From Thalassobius sp034670005 (lineage in GTDB: Bacteria; Pseudomonadota; Alphaproteobacteria; Rhodobacterales; Rhodobacteraceae), in contig NZ_JAXMOH010000001.1 of NCBI RefSeq assembly GCF_034670005.1, positions 124,001 through 188,000 on the forward strand: DNA of 64,000 bases, written 5' to 3'. Shown here in pieces: positions 17,364-25,422 of this stretch. Every line of letters starts with the position of its first letter. Position 1 is the first letter of the stretch. The notes below the pieces were generated by a model. The model was not told the DNA's origin and searched no databases. It saw nothing but the letters and a program-made list of their open reading frames with translations. Both the position numbers and the translations under genes were made by a program.

Positions 17364-17654
17364 ATGGCACAGAAGACCACCACCACCGACCTGATCGCAG
17401 CAATGGCTGCTGCGGCCTGCACCACTAAGGCCGAGGCCGCTACGCTTCTGGACGCTTTCAAGGCCGTCACGGCTGACAGCCTGAAGAGCGGCAAGGAAGT
17501 CCAGATCGCGGGCTTTGGCACGTTGAAACCCCGACATCGCGCGGCGCGCGACGGGCGCAACCCTGCGACTGGCGAAGCCATCCAGATCGCCGCCTCTGTC
17601 GGGGTCGGCTTCACACCGGCCAAGGCCCTGAAAGACGCCTTGAACGATCATTGA
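17364..17654 (+). CDS. HU-family DNA-bending protein
   Basis: 96 residues, full HU/IHF fold: N-terminal helices (TDLIAAMAAAACTTKAEA), the beta signature VQIAGFGTLKPRHRAARDGR, then NPATGEAIQI (the DNA-intercalating arm with proline) and a C-terminal helix. It is a phage-borne copy. Mu transposition needs host HU and IHF to shape the ends, so a phage-encoded HU may supply this. GAGGAGA precedes the ATG. Confidence 0.92.
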   Translation: MAQKTTTTDLIAAMAAAACTTKAEAATLLDAFKAVTADSLKSGKEVQIAGFGTLKPRHRAARDGRNPATGEAIQIAASVGVGFTPAKALKDALNDH

Positions 17655-17665
17655 ACGCGAAACAT

Positions 17666-17683
17666 CCCCGGCCAGCGCCGGGG
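17666..17683 (+). terminator. GC hairpin after the HU gene (no T tract)
   Basis: CCCCGGC-CAGC-GCCGGGG, a perfect 7-bp stem, begins 12 bases after the HU stop. No U-run follows, so it may attenuate, stabilise mRNA, or be Rho-linked. Confidence 0.45.
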
Positions 17684-17736
17684 GTGTCGTCGGGGCGTGG
17701 TTGCCCCGGCCTGATGAGCAGCCACAGGAGGGCAGA

Positions 17737-18339
17737 ATGCTGGACAAAGAGTTTTTCGCAGAAGCGACGGGCGACGGTGGCTTTCGGGTTCTCCAGATGC
17801 GGCCCGTTGAGGTGGCTCGCTGTGCGGATGAAATGATGGCGTACACAATTGCGGGCATGCTGAACGGTCAGTCCCAAGGAAGCACTGACGACGTGCCAAC
17901 GGGCGAAGAAGAGACATCAGACCAGGAAGTCGAAGACGACCCCGCACAGATTTCAAGTCCGCCTGCGGCACCCGATAGTTCCGACGATGCCTGGACCGAA
18001 GCGGAACTGGACGATGCTTTCGAGATGCTTTTGGCAGGACAGAAGCTGCGTGAGGTGGCCGAAAAATTCGACAAAAGCTGGACCAAACTGCGAGGTCATT
18101 GGGCCCGTCATTCGCGTCAGATGAAACAAGATGACGCCACATCGGAAATTCAGGAAGAAGCATCAGAAGTCGCCCCGCAGCCGTCGTCGGCTCTCGTACC
18201 GCTGACCCAGACCGCCTACGACAAAGTTGCTCTGGCGATCACCGATGTGAGCGAACAGGCGCGCTGTATCACTTGCGGGCGGCATTTCACCCGGACGCCG
18301 GATCAGTTGGACCACTGCGCGAGGTGCTCAGATGGCTGA
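17737..18339 (+). CDS. acidic protein with C-terminal zinc motif, unknown
   Basis: 200 residues. The middle is very acidic (EEETSDQEVEDDPAQ). A helix-turn-helix-like stretch, LREVAEKFDKSWTKLRGHWA, follows around residue 100. The C-terminus carries CITCGRHFTRTPDQLDHCARC, a CxxC-x13-CxxC zinc knuckle. Similar C-terminal zinc tails occur on Mu-like early regulators. GGAGG sits 5 bases before ATG 17737. Function unknown. Confidence 0.6.
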   Translation: MLDKEFFAEATGDGGFRVLQMRPVEVARCADEMMAYTIAGMLNGQSQGSTDDVPTGEEETSDQEVEDDPAQISSPPAAPDSSDDAWTEAELDDAFEMLLAGQKLREVAEKFDKSWTKLRGHWARHSRQMKQDDATSEIQEEASEVAPQPSSALVPLTQTAYDKVALAITDVSEQARCITCGRHFTRTPDQLDHCARCSDG

Positions 18340-18499
18340 GACCGGATCGCAGCCCAAAATAGACCATCTGATGCGGTTGGTGCGGGACCTGTATTCCGCC
18401 CTCTGCGTCCGCCTCGACGGAACACCGCTGCGGGACGAAGAGCTGGCAGCACTGGCCGAATGTCAGCGGATCATGGGGGGCGATCATGCAACTGACTGA
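18332..18499 (+). CDS. short ORF (55 residues), unknown
   Basis: A 55-residue protein, MAETGSQPKIDHLMRLVRDL at the start, predicted mostly helical and soluble. It overlaps the upstream gene by 8 bases and the downstream gene by 14, matching the tight coupling of this operon, and its codon use resembles its neighbours. Not recognised. Confidence 0.5.
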   Translation: MAETGSQPKIDHLMRLVRDLYSALCVRLDGTPLRDEELAALAECQRIMGGDHATD

Positions 18500-18695
18500 T
18501 TACCAGAAGGCAACCCGGATCGGTCCGCTGATCCCTTTCGTCTGCGACTATTGTGGTCCGAACGGCCGCGCCTTCGGCATTACGCTTTACGGCACCAGCG
18601 AAGAAATCGTGATCGAGAATAACAGCGCCGCCCTGCCCGGGCTAAAGGTCGTTGGCATCCTTGACAGCTATTGCGGGGTCTACGGCCATGAGTGA
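18486..18695 (+). CDS. small protein, unknown
   Basis: 69 residues with CDYC near residue 20 and a beta-rich pattern (FGITLYGTSEEIVIENN). No family recognised. It overlaps both neighbours, including an 8-base overlap with the GemA-like gene. Confidence 0.5.
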   Translation: MQLTDYQKATRIGPLIPFVCDYCGPNGRAFGITLYGTSEEIVIENNSAALPGLKVVGILDSYCGVYGHE

Positions 18696-19134
18696 TGCGC
18701 TGCGCAAGATGATTTTCGTTGGTTGTCGGGAATTGGGAATTGATACCGAGACCCGCAAGGAAATGCAGGCCCGGTTGACCGGCAAGTCCAGCCTTGTGGA
18801 TATGACCGAGGCCGAACTGAAGCTGGTCGTGGACAACCTGAAACAGCGTGGGTTCAAGGCACAATCCGGCAGAAAGCGAAAGGCCGCGCCCCGTGCCGAT
18901 CTGCGGCTGATACATGTCCTGTGGGCAAAACTGGGCGAAGCCGGCGCGCTAAACGATCCGTCGCGCGCCGGGCTGAATGCTTTCATTCGAAAACAGTTCG
19001 GGAACAACTGGCAGAGCGTTCCGGCGGACGTGGACATGCTGCGCGATTGGCACCAGATCGACGATGTCGTGCAGGCGCTAAAAGCGTGGGCCCGTCGCGT
19101 CGGTGCCGATTTCGATTTCAAGCGGGTACGCTGA
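18688..19134 (+). CDS. GemA-like regulatory protein (DUF1018, Mu gp16)
   Basis: 148 residues of the GemA family. Landmarks: RKMIFVGCRELGIDTETRKE at the start, TEAELKLVVDNLKQRGFK, then RADLRLIHVLWAKLGEAGAL and FIRKQFG. In Mu, GemA modulates host gene expression and affects DNA supercoiling. The start 18688 is chosen because the upstream part of the frame lies inside the previous gene. Coupled downstream by an ATG/TGA overlap. Confidence 0.85.
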   Translation: MSDALRKMIFVGCRELGIDTETRKEMQARLTGKSSLVDMTEAELKLVVDNLKQRGFKAQSGRKRKAAPRADLRLIHVLWAKLGEAGALNDPSRAGLNAFIRKQFGNNWQSVPADVDMLRDWHQIDDVVQALKAWARRVGADFDFKRVR

Positions 19135-19385
19135 TGAAAAAGCCGCTGCATCCCGTCACCGATCATGCCGTGATCCGCTATCTGGAGCGGGTTGAAGGCA
19201 TGGATATCGAAGTCATCCGCCGCCAGATCGGCAGAACGGTTGACGAAGCGGTGCGGCGCGGGGCAGCAGGCACCGTTGCAGGTGGCTTTTGCTACAAGAT
19301 TAAGGACGGCACGGTCGTGACCATCTGGGAGCAGAACCTGCCGGACAAGCGAACCCATCGCGGACGCCCGAAAGGGGGCAAGTGA
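19134..19385 (+). CDS. conserved small phage protein
   Basis: 83 residues beginning MKKPLHPVTDHAVIRYLERV. The HAVIRYLERVEG phrase recurs in small proteins next to GemA and Mor genes in Mu-like phages, and the fold resembles small RelE/BrnT-type proteins, although no catalytic set is obvious. Coupled to the GemA-like stop. Function unknown. Confidence 0.6.
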   Translation: MKKPLHPVTDHAVIRYLERVEGMDIEVIRRQIGRTVDEAVRRGAAGTVAGGFCYKIKDGTVVTIWEQNLPDKRTHRGRPKGGK

Positions 19386-19415
19386 TGGACTGGCCCTTTG
19401 GCGAACTTACCTATC

Positions 19416-19793
19416 ATGTCTGACGCCCCGCAATATCCCCGCCCGCCGGCGCATATCGAGACCTATGTCGATATCCTCGGCCCGGATCTGGCCTTCGAGT
19501 TCCTGATGCAGTTTGGCGGAGCAGAGCTCTATCTGGCCACCGCCCCCAAGCGGTCGCGCCTGGCGCAAGTGATTGGCGTGGACAAGGCGGCTGATCTGGC
19601 CGCAGCAGCCCACCGTCTGTCAGCCCGCGTTCCGGTCGCCAAACGCTGGTTGGCGCGGGTGATGAAATCAAAGGGCTTGTCCAATGCGGAAATTGCCCGC
19701 AAACTGCACGTCACTGACGTCACCGTGCGCGCCTATCTGAAAGGCACGGAGATGACGGACAACTACGATCCCCGCCAACTTCCGCTTTTCTGA
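19416..19793 (+). CDS. Mor/C-like transcription activator
   Basis: 125 residues, Mor activator family. The N-terminal dimerisation part has IETYVDILGPDLAFEFLMQF and the family's GGAELYLAT strand. The C-terminal helix-turn-helix is KSKGLSNAEIARKLHVTDVT (about residues 88-107). In Mu, Mor turns on middle genes and the related C turns on four late promoters; only one such gene is visible here, so it may do both. It directly precedes the first of two matching dyads (19802-19819). ATG 19416 is preferred to TTG 19398. Confidence 0.85.
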   Translation: MSDAPQYPRPPAHIETYVDILGPDLAFEFLMQFGGAELYLATAPKRSRLAQVIGVDKAADLAAAAHRLSARVPVAKRWLARVMKSKGLSNAEIARKLHVTDVTVRAYLKGTEMTDNYDPRQLPLF

Positions 19794-19801
19794 CCTGCCC
19801 C

Positions 19802-19819
19802 CCCGCAAATGCTTGCGGG
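19802..19819. promoter_or_regulatory. late-activator dyad before the lysis genes
   Basis: CCCGCAA-ATGC-TTGCGGG, a perfect 7-bp dyad, 9 bases after the Mor/C-like gene. Its core CCCGCAAA-N2-CTTGCGG is shared with the dyad at 29085-29100. The position corresponds to Plys of Mu. It could alternatively act as an RNA hairpin. Confidence 0.6.
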
Positions 19820-19897
19820 TGATCCTCGCGTGACTTTCCCGCCATTCTGGATGCAACCTTGGGGCTATCCGCCCCTTTTGCATTTCCAGGGGGCAGC

Positions 19898-20827
19898 ATG
19901 GCGACCACTTCCGAAAAAGGCATTGCAACGCTCGACCTTCTCGAAGGCGTAGTCCTGAAGGCCTATCGCGACGCCGTTGGTCGCTGGACCATCGGGTCCG
20001 GCCTGACCAAGGCGTCAGGTGTGATCGATCCCAAGCCGGGCATGGTGATTTCGCGCGAAGAAAGCGACCGCCTGACCCGGCTGGCGCTGACGCGCAATTA
20101 TGAACCGGCCGTCAATAAGGCGATGCCCGGAGCCAGTCAGAATGAATTTGATGCAGGGTCCCTGTTTCACTGGAACACCGGCGCGATCGGTCGGGCCAGT
20201 TGGGTCCGGGTATGGCGCAATCAGGTAAAGGACTGGGGGTTGATCGGTTCGAAAATGCGCGCCTGGAACAAGGGCGGCGGCAAGGTGCTGCCCGGCCTGA
20301 CCCGCCGCCGCCAGATCGAATTCGACATCCTTAACTTCGGTATCTACCCGGTCACCAAGCCGAACGCGTCTGCCACCGGACTGGCCCGGATCGTGGTGTC
20401 GATCGAACCCGCGCGCATTGCCACGATCCGGGCAGCTTTCGCAAAGCTCGGATACGAGCCCGGCAAGGACCCGTCTGGTATCTCGCGCAATGCCGTCAAG
20501 ACCTTCCAGCGCGATCATGACCTGACCGTCGACGGGGTGATCGGCAAGGCGACGCTGTCCACCTTGCAGCGGATGATCGACGCCCGCGCCAAGGCGGCGG
20601 CCCCGGCGGCAACTGCTATTGCAGCGGGCGGGGTTGAAGCCGCCCCCATGCCGGACGGTTCAATCGAAGCGCTGTCCGGTCTGCCCCATGCCGACTGGAT
20701 CGTTCCGGCGGTTCTGGTTCTGGCTCTGGGCTGGGCCGTCTGGCGGGCATGGCAATACCGCGATGCCATCGCCGTTAAGGCCCAGAACCGTTTCCCCCAA
20801 ATTGCCGCAAAACTGAGGAGCATCTGA
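19898..20827 (+). CDS. endolysin: GH24 lysozyme, peptidoglycan-binding domain, C-terminal membrane helix
   Basis: 309 residues. Residues 5-150 are a T4-type muramidase with the catalytic triad in exact E-8-D-5-T spacing: Glu16, Asp25, Thr31 (LLEGVVLKAYRD then AVGRWT). A peptidoglycan-binding helical bundle follows (about 165-225; AVKTFQRDHDLTVDGVIGKA). A strong membrane helix is near residues 267-285 (WIVPAVLVLALGWAVW), followed by a basic tail. Most endolysins lack this anchor. AGGGGG precedes ATG 19898; the TTG further upstream is rejected. Confidence 0.88.
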   Translation: MATTSEKGIATLDLLEGVVLKAYRDAVGRWTIGSGLTKASGVIDPKPGMVISREESDRLTRLALTRNYEPAVNKAMPGASQNEFDAGSLFHWNTGAIGRASWVRVWRNQVKDWGLIGSKMRAWNKGGGKVLPGLTRRRQIEFDILNFGIYPVTKPNASATGLARIVVSIEPARIATIRAAFAKLGYEPGKDPSGISRNAVKTFQRDHDLTVDGVIGKATLSTLQRMIDARAKAAAPAATAIAAGGVEAAPMPDGSIEALSGLPHADWIVPAVLVLALGWAVWRAWQYRDAIAVKAQNRFPQIAAKLRSI

Positions 20828-21360
20828 TGAGTGCCGCCCTGATCTCGCTTGCCACGTCCGTTGGCGCCCCCTTTGTCCGCGATATCCTTTCGCGCAAGAT
20901 CGGTGCGGGTAACACCCAGCTTGCCGAAGACGTCATCACCGCGATCGCCGCGCGCGCCGGCGTCGAACCTGTGAACCTTGATCGGCTGGCCACGACCGAT
21001 CCGGAGACCGTCACGGATGCAATCCTGAGGACCGAGAATATCGCCCCTGAAATGGTCGCGACCTACAACCGCGAACTCGAACTGCAGGCCGCCCTGATCG
21101 AGGCCGAGAAAAACGATCCTGTATGGGTCCGCGCCTGGCGGCCTCTGGGGATGTATTTCACCATGTTCCTCTGGGGCTGGCAGATCGTGATCCTGCATGT
21201 GTTGAATGCCATCTTCAAGACTGCTTTACCGCCCGCCGATTGGCAGGCGATGACGCTTTGGACCACGCTTTACCTGTCGCTCTACATGGGTGGTCACACC
21301 GTCAAATCGGTCGCCAGCACCTTCGCCGCCAAGCTGGCCGGGAAAGGCGGCGCGGCGTGA
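20827..21360 (+). CDS. holin-type membrane protein (3TM holin family)
   Basis: 177 residues, coupled to the endolysin stop. The N-terminal half is soluble and helical; the C-terminal half has a hydrophobic pair (MYFTMFLWGWQIVILHVLNA and MTLWTTLYLSLYMGG). It resembles 3TM-type holins found beside GH24 endolysins in Mu-like and GTA-like elements. It would make the membrane lesion that triggers lysis. Assignment rests on position and topology more than strict sequence identity. Confidence 0.72.
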   Translation: MSAALISLATSVGAPFVRDILSRKIGAGNTQLAEDVITAIAARAGVEPVNLDRLATTDPETVTDAILRTENIAPEMVATYNRELELQAALIEAEKNDPVWVRAWRPLGMYFTMFLWGWQIVILHVLNAIFKTALPPADWQAMTLWTTLYLSLYMGGHTVKSVASTFAAKLAGKGGAA

Positions 21361-21704
21361 CCCTTGATCTCGATGTGTTTCTGAAGCTTTCCAGTTTTGG
21401 TCTTTCTCTCGGGGCGATCGTCTGGACCTTCTTCGCGACCCGCCAGAAGGACACTGACAAGCGGTTCAAGGAAGGGTCTGACCGGATGGATCGGCATGAA
21501 AACCGCATCCTGTCGCTGGAACAGACCGTCAAGGTCATGCCCGGCAAAGATGACCTGCATGCGGTGCAAATCGAACTGACCCGGATGAGCGGCACGATGG
21601 AAACCATGTCGGCGATCATGGAGGGAAACCAGAAAATCATGAGCCGGCTGGAAACGATTGTGAGCCGCCATGAAGACCACCTTTTGAGCGAGGGTCGAAA
21701 ATGA
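21357..21704 (+). CDS. DUF2730 family protein, GTG start
   Basis: 115 residues. One N-terminal membrane helix (LSSFGLSLGAIVWTFFAT) is followed by a coiled coil (HENRILSLEQTVKVMPGKDD). DUF2730 proteins sit after the lysis genes in Mu-like phages and may be spanin-like or lysis accessory proteins. The start is GTG 21357, which overlaps the holin stop (GTGA). Confidence 0.75.
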   Translation: MTLDLDVFLKLSSFGLSLGAIVWTFFATRQKDTDKRFKEGSDRMDRHENRILSLEQTVKVMPGKDDLHAVQIELTRMSGTMETMSAIMEGNQKIMSRLETIVSRHEDHLLSEGRK

Positions 21705-22000
21705 GCAGTTACCAGGAAACCCTGCGCGAACATGCCCGCATCGCAATTCTGCGCCTGTTGGAAGATGCCCCCAAATACACCTCGAACGTTTCAATGATCG
21801 CCCAGCTGCTGCATCCGCTGGGCATCGCCTTTACGCGTGATCAGGTCGCGGGCGAAATTACCTGGCTGCAAGAGCAGGGATTGATCACGACCGAAGATCA
21901 CGGTGGCTTCATCGTGGTCACCGCCACCTTGCGCGGGATCGAGGTGGCGCAGGGCATCGCGCGGCATCCCGGTATTCAGCGTCCCCGGCCGGGGAGCTGA
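21701..22000 (+). CDS. winged-helix phage protein (VpaChn25_0724 type)
   Basis: 99 residues with an ArsR-like winged helix: ARIAILRLLEDAPKYTSNVS, FTRDQVAGEITWLQEQGLI, then a beta wing (GGFIVVTATLRG). Members lie just before the small terminase in Mu-like phages; DNA binding in packaging is suspected. Overlaps the DUF2730 stop. Confidence 0.72.
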   Translation: MSSYQETLREHARIAILRLLEDAPKYTSNVSMIAQLLHPLGIAFTRDQVAGEITWLQEQGLITTEDHGGFIVVTATLRGIEVAQGIARHPGIQRPRPGS

Positions 22001-22003
22001 GCC

Positions 22004-22570
22004 ATGCCCACACCCGCCAAACTGGATCTGCTGCCTGCCGAGCTGCGCAAGTGGCTCAAGGAAGAACTGGAGACACGCGGCTTTGGCGACATCCTCGACG
22101 TCACCGAAGCGCTGAACTTCCGCCTTCAGGAGGAAGGGCTGGAGATCACCGTGGGGAAGACGGCGGTCGGCAAGTTTTCCAAAGCGCTCAAAGACCAGCG
22201 CGAAGCCTTCCAGATCGCCGAGACGCTGCTGTCGGACATGGACATCGAAGGCGAGGGCGAGCTGCACAAGGTGCTGATGCAGATGATCGCCACCAGCGCG
22301 GTCCACATGATCCAGAGTGTGCGCGAGGAAGACGGCCATCTGGAGCCCAAGGACCTGATGGCCCTCGGGCGGATGCTGAAGGACCTCATGGCCAGTTCCG
22401 GCATGCGCGAGAAGTTGCTGGACGATGAGCGCAAGCGCGTCGCCCGCGAGGCACGAGAAGCGGCCGAGGCCGACGCCGCCGAACGGTTCGAGGAAGCGGT
22501 GACCGAGGCGGGGATGAGCGAAGAGCGGATCGCGCTCATGCGCAACAAGTTCCTGGGGCTGAAAACATGA
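22004..22570 (+). CDS. small terminase subunit (DUF3486, Mu gp27-like)
   Basis: 188 residues matching DUF3486. The N-terminal DNA-binding part has LPAELRKWLKEELETRGFGD then VGKTAVGKFSKALKD; a long helical oligomerisation region follows. In Mu, gp27 recognises the packaging site near the left end and hands DNA to the gp28 motor. It lies 1.2 kb before the large subunit, with small genes between. Confidence 0.82.
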   Translation: MPTPAKLDLLPAELRKWLKEELETRGFGDILDVTEALNFRLQEEGLEITVGKTAVGKFSKALKDQREAFQIAETLLSDMDIEGEGELHKVLMQMIATSAVHMIQSVREEDGHLEPKDLMALGRMLKDLMASSGMREKLLDDERKRVAREAREAAEADAAERFEEAVTEAGMSEERIALMRNKFLGLKT

Positions 22571-22779
22571 TTTCGCGTCGCCCCCCAGTCGTTGAAAACG
22601 CCGTGCTTTTGGTCGCTGATTGGCGTTGGCGCAAAGGCCCGCGCTGGAAGGCCCTTTGCGCATGGGTGCTGGGACGGCGTGAGGTGTTCGTGACGCACCT
22701 GGGCGATGTCGCCCAAGTGTCCTGGTGGCGAGGGGAGCCGTATCTGCTCAGCCTCTCGGAAGATCAAACCAAGTCGTGA
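22567..22779 (+). CDS. small basic protein, unknown
   Basis: 70 residues, Trp- and Arg-rich (VADWRWRKGPRWKALCAWVL), coupled by ATGA to the small terminase. Not recognised. Confidence 0.5.
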   Translation: MISRRPPVVENAVLLVADWRWRKGPRWKALCAWVLGRREVFVTHLGDVAQVSWWRGEPYLLSLSEDQTKS

Positions 22780-22784
22780 AGGAC

Positions 22785-22976
22785 ATGACCGCTATGAATA
22801 TCCCGAACCTAGAAAATATCCCGAACCTAGAAGCAGGCCTGCGCGCCGCAGAAGCAGAAATCAGTTTCCTTCAAGCGCGTGTAACGCGTCTCGAAGAGCT
22901 TGTGCGGCAGCTTGTTTCGCGCGCTGACGCAGCGCCGCTTCCGGCTGATTGCCCGGTGTCTCAAGAGGGACGTTGA
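22785..22976 (+). CDS. small coiled-coil protein with duplicated N-terminus
   Basis: 63 residues. The N-terminus carries NIPNLE twice in tandem, encoded by an 18-bp perfect duplication (22797-22832). The rest is a heptad coiled coil, ARVTRLEELVRQLVSRA. Start uncertain: ATG 22785 or 22794, or GTG 22776. Its 3' 116 bases overlap a convergent gene on the other strand, so one of the two might not be real. Confidence 0.45.
   Translation: MTAMNIPNLENIPNLEAGLRAAEAEISFLQARVTRLEELVRQLVSRADAAPLPADCPVSQEGR
22797..22832 (+). repeat. 18-bp perfect tandem duplication
   Basis: AATATCCCGAACCTAGAA occurs twice without spacer, in frame with the small coiled-coil ORF (six residues duplicated). Confidence 0.9.
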
Positions 22977-23073
22977 TATGGACGTGTCTTTGCTTTCCAT
23001 CGTTATCAGTCAAGGCAACGGTTGCGCGGCCCTGCGTGAAGTCGACGTTTTCGGTTTGGATTTTGAATGCCAT
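22861..23073 (-). CDS. small protein, opposite strand within late operon
   Basis: 70 residues beginning MAFKIQTENVDFTQGRATVA and ending in a helical tail (ALRQRAKQAAAQALRDAL). It is the only minus-strand gene between the repressor and the right end. Support: good GC-rich third positions and an AAAGGA Shine-Dalgarno 7 bases before ATG 23073. It is probably expressed from its own promoter, perhaps in the lysogen. Not recognised. Confidence 0.5.
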   Translation of the reverse strand: MAFKIQTENVDFTQGRATVALTDNDGKQRHVHINVPLETPGNQPEAALRQRAKQAAAQALRDALHALEGN

Positions 23074-23153
23074 TCGCGGCGTCCTTTCTCGTTTCAAAAT
23101 ATGACAACGCCCACAAGAATCGTGGAGCGAGATGAGAAAGGTAGCCACTACCT

Positions 23154-23450
23154 ATGATCCGCGCCATCCATTTCCCTAACGCCGACACGTTCCGGGCTAC
23201 GAGGCTACCCGGATCGACGCATTTCAACCTGGTCAACGCGCCAAAGGGTGAAGCGGCGCTGTGGTTCTTTTGCCCCTGTGGCTGTGGCGCACCGGTACGC
23301 CTGCGGGTCGGCATGAAACGCAAACCCCCACACAGCCCCAGCTGGGACTGGAACGGATCAGTCCAGAACCCGACGCTGTCGCCCTCCGTCAACCGTCTGG
23401 ACTGCGGCTGGCACGGCTGGCTGCGCGGCGGGTATTGGGAGGAGGTGTGA
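23154..23450 (+). CDS. DUF6527-like small protein
   Basis: 98 residues. CPCGCGAPV (about residue 42) and later PTLSPSVNRLDCGWHGWL recall DUF6527 proteins, in which Cys/His residues may bind metal. These occur near terminase genes in phages. Function unknown. Coupled to the next gene by an ATG/TGA overlap. Confidence 0.65.
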   Translation: MIRAIHFPNADTFRATRLPGSTHFNLVNAPKGEAALWFFCPCGCGAPVRLRVGMKRKPPHSPSWDWNGSVQNPTLSPSVNRLDCGWHGWLRGGYWEEV

Positions 23451-23734
23451 TGCGCTCGACATTTTCGCTGGCCTCAGATTTGGAAAAGCTGGCCGAAACC
23501 TATCGCGGCAAGGATCGCCACATTGCCACGTCGCTTTATCAGTCTGCGTGTCGCCTGCGTGATCAGATGCGCGAGGCGGTGCGCTTGCAGGATGAGATCG
23601 ACAAATTGAAGGTGAGCCTCGATCTGTCTGAGAAACGCGCGGACATGCTTGAGTGCGAAGTTGATCATTTTGGTGCAGTTCGGCCCACCGCATCCGCGCC
23701 CACGTCACCCGCTCCGCCGAAGCCTAAACGATAG
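23450..23734 (+). CDS. coiled-coil protein, unknown
   Basis: 94 residues, largely a coiled coil (LQDEIDKLKVSLDLSEKRAD), ending in a Pro/Ala-rich basic tail. It lies immediately before the large terminase. Not recognised; a packaging accessory role is possible only by position. Confidence 0.55.
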   Translation: MRSTFSLASDLEKLAETYRGKDRHIATSLYQSACRLRDQMREAVRLQDEIDKLKVSLDLSEKRADMLECEVDHFGAVRPTASAPTSPAPPKPKR

Positions 23735-23743
23735 TTGGCTGAT

Positions 23744-25420
23744 ATGACCCAAGCCGACCTCGCCCCCGCCAATCCGATCCTGACCCGCGATGCGGGACAA
23801 CTGCCCGGAGAGCTTCCCCGTGGCGGCGATATCCCCGAGGATCTCGATCCGCTGGCCGATGGCATTCTCATGCAGCACCAAAAGGACTGGCTGGAGGATC
23901 AGTCAGACCTGAAGCTTGCCGAGAAAGGTCGACGCACCGGCATCACCTTTGCCGAAGCACTGGACGACACGCTGATCGCCGCCGCCAGCCGCAAGGCAGG
24001 TGGGTCGAACGTGTTCTACATCGGCGACACCAAGGACAAGGGCCGCGAATTCATCGGCTACGTGGCGCATTTCGCCAAGATAATCGCGGGCGAGCTGCAC
24101 CAGATCGAAGAGTTCATCTTCAAGGACGAACGCGAGGACGGCACCTCGAAGGACATCACCGCCTATCGCGTCACCTTCAACAGCGGCTTCCGGGTCGAGG
24201 CGCTGAGTTCCAACCCGGCCAACATCCGGGGCCTTCAGGGCGTCGTGGTGATCGACGAGGCGGCGTTCCACAAGAACGTCCGAGAAGTCATCGACGCGGT
24301 GAACGCGCTGCTGATCTGGGGCGGCAAGGTGCGGGTGATTTCGACCCATAACGGGGTGCTGAACGCCTTCAACGAGCTGATCCGCGAGGCCAAGGCCGGC
24401 AAGAACCCCTTTAAGGTCCATTTCATCCCGTTTTCAAAGGCTGTTGAAAACGGTCTTTACCAGCGCGTCTGCCTGATGCGCGGCAAGGAATGGTCACAGG
24501 ACGCCCAGGACAAATGGGAAGCGCAGATCCGCAGCTCCTATGGGTCACGCACCGCCGCCATGCGTCAGGAGCTGGACGCGATCCCGGCCGAGATGGAAGG
24601 CGCAGCACTGACCCGCGTCCAGATCGAGGCGGTCATGGCCAGTGGCATTCCCGTGGAACGCTGGGCCCAGGGCGATGATTTCAAGAACGCACCGGACGAA
24701 GAGCGCATTCGCAAGGCCAAGGACTGGTGTGAAACCACCCTTAAACCGGTGCTTAAACGGCTTGACGAGAACCGGCAGCATTTCATGGGCGAGGACTTCG
24801 CGCGTTCCGGCGATGTCACCGACATCGTGATTTATGAGCTGGGCGAAGATCTGGTGCGTCGGGTCAAGCTGGTGGTGGAACTGCGCAATATTCCGTTCGA
24901 TCAGCAGCGCGACATCCTGTTCTACATCTGCGATCGCATTCCGAATTTCGCTAAAGGCGCGCTCGATAAAACCGGCAACGGCGCCTACCTGGCCGAGAAA
25001 GCCGCGCAGCGCTACGGATCGCGCATTATCGAAGTCGCCTTTTCCCGGCAGTGGTACGAGCTGGAAATGCCGCCCTATATCGAGGCGTTTGGCGACAAGA
25101 CCGTGGTTCTGCCCAAGCATGCCGACGTGCTGGCCGATCACCAGGCGTTGCAATTCGTGGATGGCATCATCCGGGTGCCGCGCGATTTCCGCTTCAAAGG
25201 TTCCGACGGGTTCGACCGGCACGGCGACAGCGCAGTCGCTTGCGCGCTGGGCTATTTCGCCAGCCGTCAGGATTACACCGAATACGATTATCGCGGCGCC
25301 CAGTCTGACCGACGTGGCCACAATGGCGGGCCGCCAATGGACGGGCCAGATGACGAGGATCAGCCGCAGCGCGGTTGGTGGAAGTCGCCCCTCGGGGCCG
25401 GACTCCGCGGGGGAATTTGA
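23744..25420 (+). CDS. large terminase subunit (Mu gp28-like)
   Basis: 558 residues; headful packaging motor with ATPase and nuclease. The ATPase half shows the Mu-type adenine/Walker A region LAEKGRRTGITFAEALDD and Walker B VVVIDEAAFH with the catalytic Glu. The nuclease half has acidic residues near GEDFARSGDVTDIV and a later Asp in GFDRHGDSAVA, as in RNase H-like terminase nucleases. Start: ATG 23744, or TTG 23735, both with weak Shine-Dalgarno sites. Confidence 0.92.
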   Translation: MTQADLAPANPILTRDAGQLPGELPRGGDIPEDLDPLADGILMQHQKDWLEDQSDLKLAEKGRRTGITFAEALDDTLIAAASRKAGGSNVFYIGDTKDKGREFIGYVAHFAKIIAGELHQIEEFIFKDEREDGTSKDITAYRVTFNSGFRVEALSSNPANIRGLQGVVVIDEAAFHKNVREVIDAVNALLIWGGKVRVISTHNGVLNAFNELIREAKAGKNPFKVHFIPFSKAVENGLYQRVCLMRGKEWSQDAQDKWEAQIRSSYGSRTAAMRQELDAIPAEMEGAALTRVQIEAVMASGIPVERWAQGDDFKNAPDEERIRKAKDWCETTLKPVLKRLDENRQHFMGEDFARSGDVTDIVIYELGEDLVRRVKLVVELRNIPFDQQRDILFYICDRIPNFAKGALDKTGNGAYLAEKAAQRYGSRIIEVAFSRQWYELEMPPYIEAFGDKTVVLPKHADVLADHQALQFVDGIIRVPRDFRFKGSDGFDRHGDSAVACALGYFASRQDYTEYDYRGAQSDRRGHNGGPPMDGPDDEDQPQRGWWKSPLGAGLRGGI

Positions 25421-25422
25421 AG

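Noticed and set aside
19384..19422. 12-codon ORF bridging two early genes
   Set aside because: Could be a coupling peptide, but too short to support.
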